64,000 nucleotides of DNA, from NCBI RefSeq assembly GCF_030269925.1, contig NC_085116.1, positions 3,410,001-3,474,000 of the forward strand, given 5' to 3'. Under the pieces are notes generated by a model. It was not told the origin of the DNA and searched no databases. It saw only the letters and a list, made by a program, of their open reading frames with translations. This document shows positions 1-9,095 of this stretch, in pieces. Source of the stretch: Bombyx mori. Lineage: Eukaryota > Arthropoda > Insecta > Lepidoptera > Bombycidae. Position 1 is the stretch's first letter, and each line of letters starts with the position of its first letter. A program made the translations under genes and the position numbers.

Positions 1-451
1 ACAGCATATGTCTAACTATTATAGTTATGCTGCAATAAGTGTTATTCTATTTAAAAAAATAAAACAACGTCAAATATCGTTGAAATTTTTGTTAAGGACC
101 CGAGCGGAGCCGGAGCGGGCCGCTAGTTCAATATAAGATAAAGGTAAACATACAAATAATAATAGATATACAGGCCAAATCAACAAACATATTTTTTTGC
201 TCAATGGAATCGAAGCCCTACTGTTGTTACGTGGCTACCGCAGTCCATAAAATTTTTTGAGACATTAAACTATCTCAACCGTATTCGATCTTTCAAATCA
301 CAAACTATGATTACTGCGCAGAGAAAATAAGCTGGCTATACATATTCCTACCACATGACCTGCTACTAGTAATAATGCGGTGATAAATCAATAATAATAA
401 TAATAATAAGATTAACTGATAAGATTTTAAATAAATATAAATAAATAAAAA
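1..451. other. AT-rich non-coding DNA
   Basis: No coding frame is supported. The stretch holds a short GC-rich patch near 97-123 and a TAA microsatellite near 389-410, just upstream of the first copy of the duplicated unit. Confidence 0.6.
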
Positions 452-860
452 AAGTGTGTGTGTCCGCTCCGACGCACGACTGGAGTTTACTGGATATAAA
501 AAATTAAACGAAACAATACGAGAAATAGTTCTATATTACGACAACACGATACACTACAGATTATTAACAAATTAACGAGACACAAAACAAACGACTAACA
601 AATATATGAAAATACAATAATGAGAGAAACGCGCGATCAGTATGAGGCTTTGTGGCGGACTGCCGGCGCAGCAGCCCGGCGTCACCTGCAATAACGCGGC
701 CGCGCGTTGGCTCCTGATTGGCGCGCGCACGCATCACGCAATCAGGAGCCAATCAGGCGCATAACGCATTTCGTGTGACATGCTAGTACGATTTTGGTCC
801 CCATAATTTTCATACCCCGGGCCTATATATGTAAATCGATTCTAAAGGAGTAAACTCCAA
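452..860. repeat. Duplicated unit, copy 1, with TIR-like ends and internal hairpin
   Basis: This 409-bp sequence recurs at 901-1309 with two substitutions seen by eye. Inside it, 481-491 (TGGAGTTTACT) and 849-859 (AGTAAACTCCA) form an 11-bp inverted pair, so a 379-bp core has MITE-like ends. A perfect 14-bp hairpin, TTGGCTCCTGATTG against CAATCAGGAGCCAA, lies in the GC-rich middle near 708-751. The shared block starts 29 bp before the left inverted repeat, so the duplication is larger than the TIR-bounded core. The family was not recognised. Small open frames on the - strand are short and have no recognisable protein. Confidence 0.8.
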
Positions 861-900
861 TAATAATAAACATTTATTCCAACACACAAATTAAGTACAA

Positions 901-1309
901 AAGTGTGTGTGTCCGCTCCGACGCACGACTGGAGTTTACTGGATATAAAAAATTAAACGAAACAATACGAGAAATAGTTCTATATTACGACAACACGATA
1001 CACTACAGATTATTAACAAATTAACGAGACACAAAACAAACGACTAACAAATATATGAAAATACAATAATGAGAGAAACGCGCGATCAGTACGAGGCTTT
1101 GTGGCGGACTGCCGGCGCAGCAGCCCGGCGTCACCTGCGATAACGCGGCCGCGCGTTGGCTCCTGATTGGCGCGCGCACGCATCACGCAATCAGGAGCCA
1201 ATCAGGCGCATAACGCATTTCGTGTGACATGCTAGTACGATTTTGGTCCCCATAATTTTCATACCCCGGGCCTATATATGTAAATCGATTCTAAAGGAGT
1301 AAACTCCAA
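901..1309. repeat. Duplicated unit, copy 2
   Basis: A direct repeat of 452-860 at an offset of 449 bp, separated from it by 40 bp of AT-rich sequence. It has the same inverted ends (930-940 and 1298-1308) and the same internal hairpin. The near identity implies a recent local duplication. Very closely spaced LTRs are a less likely reading, because no internal coding region separates the copies. Confidence 0.8.
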
Positions 1310-2300
1310 AAAATAAATAAAAAAGATAACAAAAATAACGAAGCTTGGAAACGGTTTCCGGCTCAGCAATGCCTAACAGTAACGAAACAATCGGTACTGC
1401 GGCGCTGATCTTCCGCCGGCACCTGCGGAGTGACGCGCACACCAGCATCAGACCGACCAATACACAACATTGTAAAATATATTAAAAAATAAAAAGAACA
1501 TGAATAAAAAAAAATAAAAAAACAGTTATGAAAAGGACAACAAAATGACATTATTATATTAATTAAATAAAAATTGCAGTTGCAAAGCACAATTAATTGT
1601 AGTACGGAGTAATTATATTTGATATTTTCGAATTTTTCTTGTATATTCAAAAGATATACTTTTAAATTTGTTTTAAAGAACTAATCACTAAGGCATATTT
1701 TTATGACATCCAGGAAAAGTTCTATTCTGGGCCAAAGTACAAGAGATTTATAAAATACCTCTTAGCTAATAACGGTATACATATTATGTAATAAAAAAAC
1801 AAAATCTCTTTAAAAAATCAAAGTCAACACACGCGCATTACGTATGGAAATAACATATTCATAGATAGCGTTATCAACCCGGGTATGCCAGTTACGTTTG
1901 TTTATCGGCATATCCGGGTATTGTTGTCCGGTTAATGCAAATACGGTTAGTAGGTCATGCGTGTAACATCACGTCGAATCAGGATTAGTGGCGATCACGT
2001 TTCTTGTTAGTTGGGAATTAACTGTTTATTATGTGTCTTTATCGCTGTTCTTACACGGAAGCTTGTAAATTATTTTCTGTCCTGATGCAGTAAGGTCTTT
2101 TAACGTAGGATCTTCTAGTAGGGTTGAATAGTGATTAGTTTGTTACACTAGTGAAATGGAGTCGCTAAAAGAATAGTGCAGTTGTTAGTACTGGTGTTTT
2201 GTTTGTGAAACGATTATGTTAGCAACTACATTTAAAAATATATGTTTTTTTTCTGCACGTAATCTAAGACAATGTCGGCTGACGTGTGCCCTACAGAGAC
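1310..2300. other. AT-rich non-coding DNA
   Basis: No supported gene. A GC-richer patch at about 1340-1470 is followed by A-rich sequence. A short - strand frame across 1363-1650 has no recognisable domain and is not called. Confidence 0.5.
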
Positions 2301-2545
2301 TTTACTGGTGGTAGGACCTCTTGTGAGTCCGCACGGGTAGGTACCACCGCCCCGCCCATTTCTGCCGTGAAGCAGTAATGCGTTTCGGTTTGAAGGGTGG
2401 GGCAGTCGTTGTAACTATACTGAGACCTTAGAACTTATATCTCAAGGTGTGTGGCGCATTTACGTTGTAGATGTCTATGGGCTACAGTAACCACTTAATA
2501 CCAGGTGGGCTGTAAGCTCGTCCACACATCTACGCAATAAAAAAA
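2301..2545 (+). mobile_element. Bm1-type SINE, 5'-truncated
   Basis: This is the body and tail of the common SINE in this window. It begins at ACTGGTGGTAGGACCTC, continues through the conserved block around TTCTGCCGTGAAGCAGTAAT and ends in a short A-rich tail. The tRNA-like head seen in the copies at 12356 and 16764 is missing, so this copy starts inside the element. It is non-coding. Confidence 0.8.
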
Positions 2546-3093
2546 GAAAGAGATTTAGATTTAATGCGAAGAAGTCTGGGCTTCGCTTTACATTGCCGCT
2601 ACAGAAAAATAAAAATACCTGAGTCATATTGATGAACTATGTTCACTACTAAGGAATAACATTCTGTTATAAATACTGGGTGTTAAGAGACCGCTTCTGA
2701 AAACAAAGACAGACGGTAGAACTAATGACACTTTTGATGATGGGACAGAAAAAAAATCGATTCTGATTTAAAAACAATTATATTTTTAAAACGTTTTATT
2801 AGCATTATTTACGCTCCATCATATTAGTACAGCTAATGAAAAGAAATTTTCACAAAAAAATACATTACTAAAAAAAAACCCAGCAATGGAACACAAAATA
2901 AAAAACAGCTGATGCTCGGGTCAACGAACGCCTGTGCGCGGCGTTTCTTTTACACGTTAATGGGCGCGGCGCGGCGAGGGCGCGGCGCTGATACCGCACT
3001 CCCCAAAATTTACAACTATTTACCTACAAGGTACAACATTTTCGTTTTCGGAAGCGATCTCATAACTCCCCGTATATAATAACTCAATAGAAA
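2546..3093. other. Non-coding DNA with a GC-rich island
   Basis: AT-rich DNA with no gene. A compact G+C-rich patch of GGCGCG-type repeats lies at about 2910-3000 and stands out sharply from both flanks. Confidence 0.5.
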
Positions 3094-3534
3094 AAACAAA
3101 TAATAGTTTAAAAAAACTAACAAAATACGCTTTTATAGAAAATCCAACTAGAAATAGTGTGAGAAAAAAATGATTTTATTGGAAAAAAGCGTGGTGTGTT
3201 TTTCAGGATATTATCAAAATAACCCTTCTACTCATATCTGTTCATAAAATATTTATAACTACCTACTGATACCATGCATCCCACGTTTTTTTTATAATAA
3301 AATCATTTTTTCTTACACTATTTTTAATTCAAATTTGTTAAAATTTATTTCTATTTTTTAGTTGGATTTTCTATAAAAGCGTATTTTGGTAGTTTTTTTA
3401 AACTATTATTTGTTTGTCATTTTTGTAATCTGACTTTTTGAAGGGGGTTAAAATCGTGTTCAAAGATTCCGTTACAATCATACATACTAACATACATACG
3501 TCTGAAACGAATAAAAGCCTATTAAAAATTATCA
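3094..3534. repeat. Foldback/MITE-like element with repeat tail
   Basis: The segment 3094-3150 is almost perfectly complementary to 3359-3415. An inner pair, 3151-3180 against about 3292-3325, extends the arms to roughly 85 bp, with about 30 extra bases in the right arm. The following 120 bp contains TTCAAAGATTCCGTTACA and recurs after a related half-element at 50131-50385. The two loci therefore share one interspersed family. No transposase is encoded, so it is non-autonomous. The superfamily is not known. Confidence 0.7.
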
Positions 3535-4055
3535 CATTTGCGCAACTACAGGCAAGACGTACTGTTAGCCTGCAGTAACTATTCGAAGGATCGGATAATC
3601 GTTTTAAGACTGAGATCTCACAGTTCAAGGTATGTGGTAAATTATTTTCCAATCCAATCCAATGAAGAGAAAAAACACAGAGTGATAAACAATTTCTCAA
3701 TTTCGCAGTACGCCATTAAAAAAGCATTGTACAAAGCTCATTCGAATGCAAAGCCGGAAACAGTAATAGTATATCTCACAAAAAGACCCAACATTATTCC
3801 GCTAAATAATTTCTCAACAGTCGTAAAATAATTTGATATAATTTGATAAAGGATGGTTCGTAATTTTTTCCTTCAAACTCGATACTGGCTCGTATCGGAG
3901 AGCATGTAACCGGAGTAATGCTCAAAATTTGTTTTCGACGTAGCGTCAACATTAGGTGAGTTTTGATTACTCCTAAACATGATTCATGAGCATAAAGTAT
4001 GTTAACATGAGTATTAATGTCTTAAAATTTACCTTTATCCAATGATATTTTATAT

Positions 4056-4056
<1 letters not shown>
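3535..4056. other. Non-coding DNA next to a LINE 3' end
   Basis: A + strand frame of about 97 codons at 3538-3831 has no ATG at its start and no recognisable domain. It is treated as chance. The sequence ends directly at the poly(T) tract of the downstream - strand LINE. Confidence 0.4.
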
Positions 4057-4130
<74 letters not shown>

Positions 4131-7100
4131 TGCCCTTGTAGGCAGACGAGCATACGGCCCACCTGATGGTGAGTGGTTACCGTCGCCCATGGACTTCAGC
4201 AATGCCAGGGGCAGAGCCAAGCCGCTGCCTACCGCTTAATACTCTCCACAAGCCTCGTTTGAAGAAGGACATGTCATAGCGCTCGGGAAACACCGTGGAG
4301 GGGAGCTCATTCCATAGCCGGATGGTACGTGGCAAAAAAGACCTCTGGAAACGCACTGTGGATGACCGCAGTGGCTCCAGGTAGTATGGATGAACTCTAC
4401 TCCGGTGGCGGGCGGTGCGATGGTAAAAACGAGATGCCGGTATCATCTCGAACAATTCCTCAGAGCACTCCCCATGGAACATACGGTACAAAATACAGAG
4501 GGAACCGAAGTCCCTCCGCAGACCCAGAGGTTCCAAACGATCCGTGAGACCGGGATTATCGACAATCCGAACGGCCCTCCTCTGTATGGAGTCAAATGGA
4601 AGAAGCTGGTATTTGGGAGCCCCGGCCCAGAGATGGGAGCAGTACTCCACGCGAGGCCGGACTTGTGCTTTATAAAGCAAAAGCCTTTGTCCAGGCGTGA
4701 AGTACCGCTTCGCTCTGTTGAGGACTCCCAGCATTTTGGACGCCAACTTGGCTTTGCCTTCCAAATGACTCCGAAACTGGACATCGCTCGAAATGTCGAC
4801 CCCAAGTATCCCAATACTCTCGGAAGGTTGCAGGGATACTCCTTGGAATTGCGGTGCCATGACAAAGGGGTCCTTCTTCGCAGTGAACGCGCAAACTTGT
4901 GTCTTTAACGGGTTGAATTGAACCAAGTTCAATTCACCCCATTTGGAGACTCGCCCCAGAGAGTTCTCCACTTCAGACACAAGTTTTGATCGTCTCTCTT
5001 GCACCACGCTCCGAGAGAGACTCTGATGGCCGATATATCGCGCATCCCCCGTGCTGTCATCCGCATAGCAATGCATGCCATCAATAGACAGCATGTCATT
5101 GATATACAGGATGAAAAGCGTGGGGGAGAGCACCGAACCTTGTGGAACGCCAGCGTTAATGGTCATGGTATCAGAACAGTCACCGTCTACAACGACCGTG
5201 ATGCTCCGCCCATCCAAAAAGCTAGCGATCCACTTGCAGAGACCCTCGGGGATTCCGTAAGATGGTAGCTTCGACAGAAGTGCCCTATGCCAGACCCTGT
5301 CGAAGGCCTTCGCAATATCAAGGCTCACAGCAAGAGCCTCGCCCTTGCTCTCCAAGGCTTCAGCCCACCTGTGAGTAAGGTATACAAGAAGATCGCCAGC
5401 TGAGCGACCGTGACGGAAACCGTACTGTCGGTCACTGATCAGCTGGCGATCCTCCAGATACTTCAGGAGTTGTATATTAATTATTCGCTCCATCACCTTG
5501 GAAAGCAAGGAAGTTATCGCGATAGGCCTGTAGCTCGATGGGTCCGACCGGTCACCCTTCTTGGGGATAGGGTGGACGTGGGCAGTCTTCCATGAAGACG
5601 GAACCCTGTTAGCGCAATAAGAGAGGCGATACAAACGCGTTAGCGCAGGCGTCAGCTCAGGGGCGCACGTTTTCAGAACCACTGCAGGGATGCCGTCTGG
5701 CCCGCTCGACTTATGGACGTCCAGGAGTCGGAGTTCCCGCCTGACTGCACACTGTGTAAAGCAGATCTCCGGCAGGGAACTATCACACCGGAGGATGTTC
5801 GGTGGTGTGGCACCCCCGTCGTCCACAGTCGAGTTCGAGGCGAAGAGTTTGACCAGAAGGTCAGCCTTCTCTTTCGCACTATGGGCCAGACTGTCATCGG
5901 ACTTGCGTAGTGGTGGGAGACTAGACCTGCAAAAGTTACCTTCTGCAGCTTTGGCGAGCGACCAAAAAGCACGGCTCCCAGAGGGATAGCTCTTCAGTCG
6001 CTCGCCAATTCTAGCAACGTGCTCCGATTTCGCCCTGGCAATAACCTTCTTGTAGGACCTGGAAGCGGCGTTATATTTCCGCCTTTCCTCTGAGATGTTA
6101 GGATCCCGACGTCTCCTAGCATCATCCCATGCAACGTATGCGGACCGCTTGAGGTGTGCAGCATCCCTGCTGGCATTGTTATACCAGGGTCTGCTGCGAC
6201 CCCCAACGGGCACTTCAGAGGAGGGAATAAACAATTCCATCCCCTGGAGCACCACGTCTTTAAGACGGTCCGCACAGACGTCAGGATCAGCAGAGGAAAA
6301 GCAGAACCGCCCCCATGGGTAGGATGCGTAAAACTCACGCAATCCATCCCAATCTGCTGACAAATACTGCCAAACTCTTCGATACCTGGTCGTCGTTCGA
6401 CGACTAGGACGAGAGAGTGGTGTGGCAGCACGGATAAGGCAGTGATCAGACGATCCAAGTGGAGCGTCGACCACCACACTGTATCCGGCTGGATCGGTGG
6501 TCAGCAGAAGGTCCAACAGAGAAGGCTCGTGCCCCTCAATATCTGGGACACGGGTGGGCTGTGTCACCAGCTGGGAGAGGCCGTAGGCCAAGGCGAAATC
6601 GTAGGCAGTCCGACCCGGGAGGTCAGTGGTTCTGGACCCCAACCACTCTTGGTGATGAGCGTTAAAGTCTCCAAGAACCACCACCTCCGCAGATGGGTAC
6701 TGCTCAAGCACGCGGTTAGTCCCCTCTTGCACATGCTCTATCAGAGCTGAACCTGCATCACTGCTGTGGGACCTGTACAGGCACGCGTAGACTCGGGTAC
6801 AGCCCCCGTGATCTACGCGCAGCCACAAGAGGGACAGGTCCCGTTGTTCGAGGCTTCGTAGACGGCGACAACAGACATCAGCCCGGACGAATACACACAC
6901 CCCGGCTTTACGCAGGAAGTTGTGCTCCAATACGTAGCCGGGGTATTCAAGGTACGAAGTATCATCCGGAGCAGATATCTGCGTCTCCGTCAGAAAAAGA
7001 AGGGCAGGCTGCGCCGTCTCAAGATGGTGGTGTACGGCGTCGAGGTTGCTATGTAGACCCCTTACATTGCTGAAATCCACATTAAATGTGGAATGGGGAG

Positions 7101-7855
7101 TCGCCGACAAAACCCTTTTCCTTTTTCGAACTTTCATTTTTTTTTTTTTTTTTATTTGGAGAGTGGGATTGGGCGGGGTAGGATGTTCGAGGCGAAATCG
7201 TGACAATACCTGAATAAAGCGCGGAGCACAGTACGTGCTCGACCACGGGTTGCGTGAGCGACTGACGCAGGGCATGGAAGGGCCCCCAGTCCACCCTGCG
7301 TGCGATCGCCGGGATCCACTCCGGTCTCCGACTCCGGCACGACGACCGCACGACAGGATTTTACACCGGTTGGCGGGACAGCTTCCCGGGGCGGAGTTTA
7401 GTAGTGACACCCGGGTTCAGGTCCCCAACTGACCGGCGGGCGGCGGCGAACACCGTTTCACTGGGTCTCCCTATACCCCCGTCAAACAATCACGTCCCGC
7501 GAGCTCACACGCACGTCTGCTCCGCATGTTCCAGGTATCGCCAAGATTCACCCCCAACAAGGAAGAGGAAAGGGTAGGAATAACATTGGCTCTCCAACCC
7601 ACACGCCGGAACACAGCTAGGCTATTTGGCGGCGGACTCTAGTTGGAGGGTGGTCGCCAGCCAGTCGGACAAGTCCTACCACCGATTATGTATTCGGCTC
7701 CCGTTTTGCACCACCCAGGGGTTACTTGTAGGGAATCGCGGGTTAAACCTACGGAAGCGGGAAGCAATCAACCCCCTAAAAAGAAGCAGGTTTGAAGCGC
7801 ACGTCAAGTGAAGACTCGAAAACAGGCCAATTGGGACGTTTCGTCTTTAGTCGCG
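4057..7855 (-). mobile_element. Near-complete BMC1/L1Bm-type LINE
   Basis: A non-LTR retrotransposon on the - strand. Its 3' end is marked by 72 T at 4057-4128, the poly(A) tail read from the other strand. Next comes a 3' UTR whose end recurs at 21001, 25276 and 54000, then one long endonuclease/reverse transcriptase frame. Upstream is a GC-rich leader of about 700 bp to roughly 7855, where composition drops to AT-rich host DNA. A second A-tract of about 17 nt sits just before the ORF at 7138-7154. The length of about 3.8 kb and the lack of a gag-like ORF1 may mean the 5' part is shortened. I could not find a convincing target-site duplication, so the 5' boundary is approximate. The name is from memory. 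Confidence 0.85.
4177..7137 (-). CDS. LINE endonuclease/reverse transcriptase (BMC1-type pol)
   Basis: This 986-residue frame starts at the ATG at 7137, just after an A-tract. The frame stays open further upstream to about 7410 but only with a non-ATG start. The N-terminal third is an APE-like endonuclease with LTETQ, VLGDFNAHHQEW and the SSDH signature. The reverse transcriptase follows, with SSGPDGIP, PKKGDRSDPSSYRPI, DIAKAFDRVWH, AGVPQGSVLSP and the catalytic YADD at residues 691-694. The C-terminal thumb contains LYKAQVRPRVEYCSHLWAG. The product nicks target DNA and copies its own RNA onto it. All key motifs are present and no stop or frameshift was seen, so this copy may still be active. 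No RNase H domain or C-terminal zinc knuckle was noticed. Confidence 0.9.
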   Translation of the reverse strand: MKVRKRKRVLSATPHSTFNVDFSNVRGLHSNLDAVHHHLETAQPALLFLTETQISAPDDTSYLEYPGYVLEHNFLRKAGVCVFVRADVCCRRLRSLEQRDLSLLWLRVDHGGCTRVYACLYRSHSSDAGSALIEHVQEGTNRVLEQYPSAEVVVLGDFNAHHQEWLGSRTTDLPGRTAYDFALAYGLSQLVTQPTRVPDIEGHEPSLLDLLLTTDPAGYSVVVDAPLGSSDHCLIRAATPLSRPSRRTTTRYRRVWQYLSADWDGLREFYASYPWGRFCFSSADPDVCADRLKDVVLQGMELFIPSSEVPVGGRSRPWYNNASRDAAHLKRSAYVAWDDARRRRDPNISEERRKYNAASRSYKKVIARAKSEHVARIGERLKSYPSGSRAFWSLAKAAEGNFCRSSLPPLRKSDDSLAHSAKEKADLLVKLFASNSTVDDGGATPPNILRCDSSLPEICFTQCAVRRELRLLDVHKSSGPDGIPAVVLKTCAPELTPALTRLYRLSYCANRVPSSWKTAHVHPIPKKGDRSDPSSYRPIAITSLLSKVMERIINIQLLKYLEDRQLISDRQYGFRHGRSAGDLLVYLTHRWAEALESKGEALAVSLDIAKAFDRVWHRALLSKLPSYGIPEGLCKWIASFLDGRSITVVVDGDCSDTMTINAGVPQGSVLSPTLFILYINDMLSIDGMHCYADDSTGDARYIGHQSLSRSVVQERRSKLVSEVENSLGRVSKWGELNLVQFNPLKTQVCAFTAKKDPFVMAPQFQGVSLQPSESIGILGVDISSDVQFRSHLEGKAKLASKMLGVLNRAKRYFTPGQRLLLYKAQVRPRVEYCSHLWAGAPKYQLLPFDSIQRRAVRIVDNPGLTDRLEPLGLRRDFGSLCILYRMFHGECSEELFEMIPASRFYHRTARHRSRVHPYYLEPLRSSTVRFQRSFLPRTIRLWNELPSTVFPERYDMSFFKRGLWRVLSGRQRLGSAPGIAEVHGRR

Positions 7856-8075
7856 TCTAAACAAATGCAATAATAATATAACAGGTGCAATCGTTCCAAT
7901 TATAGCTATCTTTTTTACTCACGCGCTTATCCCATCTTTTGTACTTTTCATTAATGCTACTTGTCAACATGTGTGTGCACTATATCGATAGGTATGTAGA
8001 TATACATGGCGCGATCAGATTTGAAGTCAGTTACTATGAAGATAACATATCTTTTGTATAAAAAATCATTGCCTT
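7856..8075. other. AT-rich non-coding DNA
   Basis: The flank of the LINE 5' end. No gene or recognised repeat is seen. Confidence 0.4.
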
Positions 8076-8500
8076 TATCTATATATTAATACGTGAAGCA
8101 AAAACTTTGTATCCCTTTTTACGAAAATTGCGCGGACGGAAGAGTATGAAATTTTCCACACTTATAGAGAATATAGAGAAGAAGTGCACAATGCTAATAT
8201 ATTTTTAAAATAATGCATAAAAAATACATTAAATCAATAAAGAAAATATTACACACACTACATACCATGTATTTGACGCACACACGCATGCATACTATTT
8301 ATTTTAAAATTTTTGTTCTTGACGTCTTTTTTTTTTTTTTTTTGGAGTTTATGGCCTGGTTTCTAGACCTTTAGGCTATATTCTTGACGTCTGTGGTCAA
8401 ATTGAGAATAGAATTAATATTTGTCTTTATTAATATTTTTTTATAATGTAGCCTTGGCGAAATTTGTGATTATAGTCGAATTTCGACAACTGCGGAACCT
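8076..8500 (-). repeat. Short retroelement family B, - strand copy
   Basis: Reverse complement of the copies at 17701-18142 and 20119-20523. The family runs from GTCGAAATTCGACTATA at its 5' side to an AT-rich end with TTGCTTCACGTATTAATA. The sequence has no ORF and looks like a SINE or a 5'-truncated LINE tail; an RTE-like origin is a guess from the AT-rich end. This copy carries a small insertion at 8338-8380. Confidence 0.7.
8326..8392 (-). mobile_element. Tiny T-headed insertion with 12-bp target duplication
   Basis: The 12-mer TTCTTGACGTCT occurs at 8326-8337 and again at 8381-8392, bracketing a T-run and about 35 bp of unique sequence. Sibling copies of the host repeat have only one copy of this 12-mer. 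The structure is that of a severely 5'-truncated retroposon on the - strand. The inserted family is not recognised. Confidence 0.75.
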
Positions 8501-8716
8501 TCGCAAAATCTACACGATGTGTTATTATTAGTTACAAAACAAGAATAATAATTTATATGTATAAAAAGATAAATATCATGTAGTAGTTTTCATAAACTGC
8601 AATATACTCCATTTCGTTGTCTACGTAATATGTTCTAGTATAATACAACAGTTGCTTCTTTGAAAAAATAAGCGTTATTGGTAGTTAAAAACGTTATAAA
8701 CTCCTGTTTTGGTCCG

Positions 8717-9095
8717 GAAGCAAAACGTTAGATTTATCTTTATTTCTATATCCCCATAAAGTATTGGGGCCATGGAATGTCGCAGTCGAAGTTATGTTGT
8801 GTTATGCCTATAAGTGATCGTGCTCTGTATGATTCCGGATGGTTCTGGAAGTCCTCGGTGTAGTCGCGAGGGCCAAGCGTTGGATGTTTCGTTAGCTATT
8901 TCTGCCGTGAAGCAGCGATGCGTTTGAGTTTAAAGGGTGGGGTAGCCGATTTAACTATACTGAGACCTTAGAACTTATATCTCAAGATGGGTGGCGCATT
9001 TACGTTGTAGATGTCTATGGGCTCCAGTAACCACTTAATACCAGGTGGGCTGTGAGCTCGTCCACCCAACTAAGCAATAATAAATAATAATAAAA
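8717..9095 (+). mobile_element. Bm1-related element with alternative 5' half
   Basis: The 3' two thirds match the Bm1 body and tail. The upstream 160 bp, from AAGCAAAACGTTAGATTT through TTCCGGATGGTT to TTTCGTTAGC, is absent from ordinary Bm1 copies but is shared with the - strand copy at 13558-13922. The two loci therefore define a separate subfamily. It is non-coding and ends in a TAA-rich tail. Confidence 0.75.

Noticed and set aside
452..1309. LTR pair of a retrotransposon
   Set aside because: Only 40 bp separates the copies, with no primer-binding site or internal coding sequence, and the ends are inverted repeats not of TG...CA type.
3538..3831. 97-codon + strand frame
   Set aside because: It starts at a non-ATG codon, has no recognised domain and overlaps repeat-derived sequence on its 5' side.
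4390..4908. 172-codon + strand frame
   Set aside because: It is the antisense of the BMC1 pol C-terminus; the opposite frame has all the LINE motifs.
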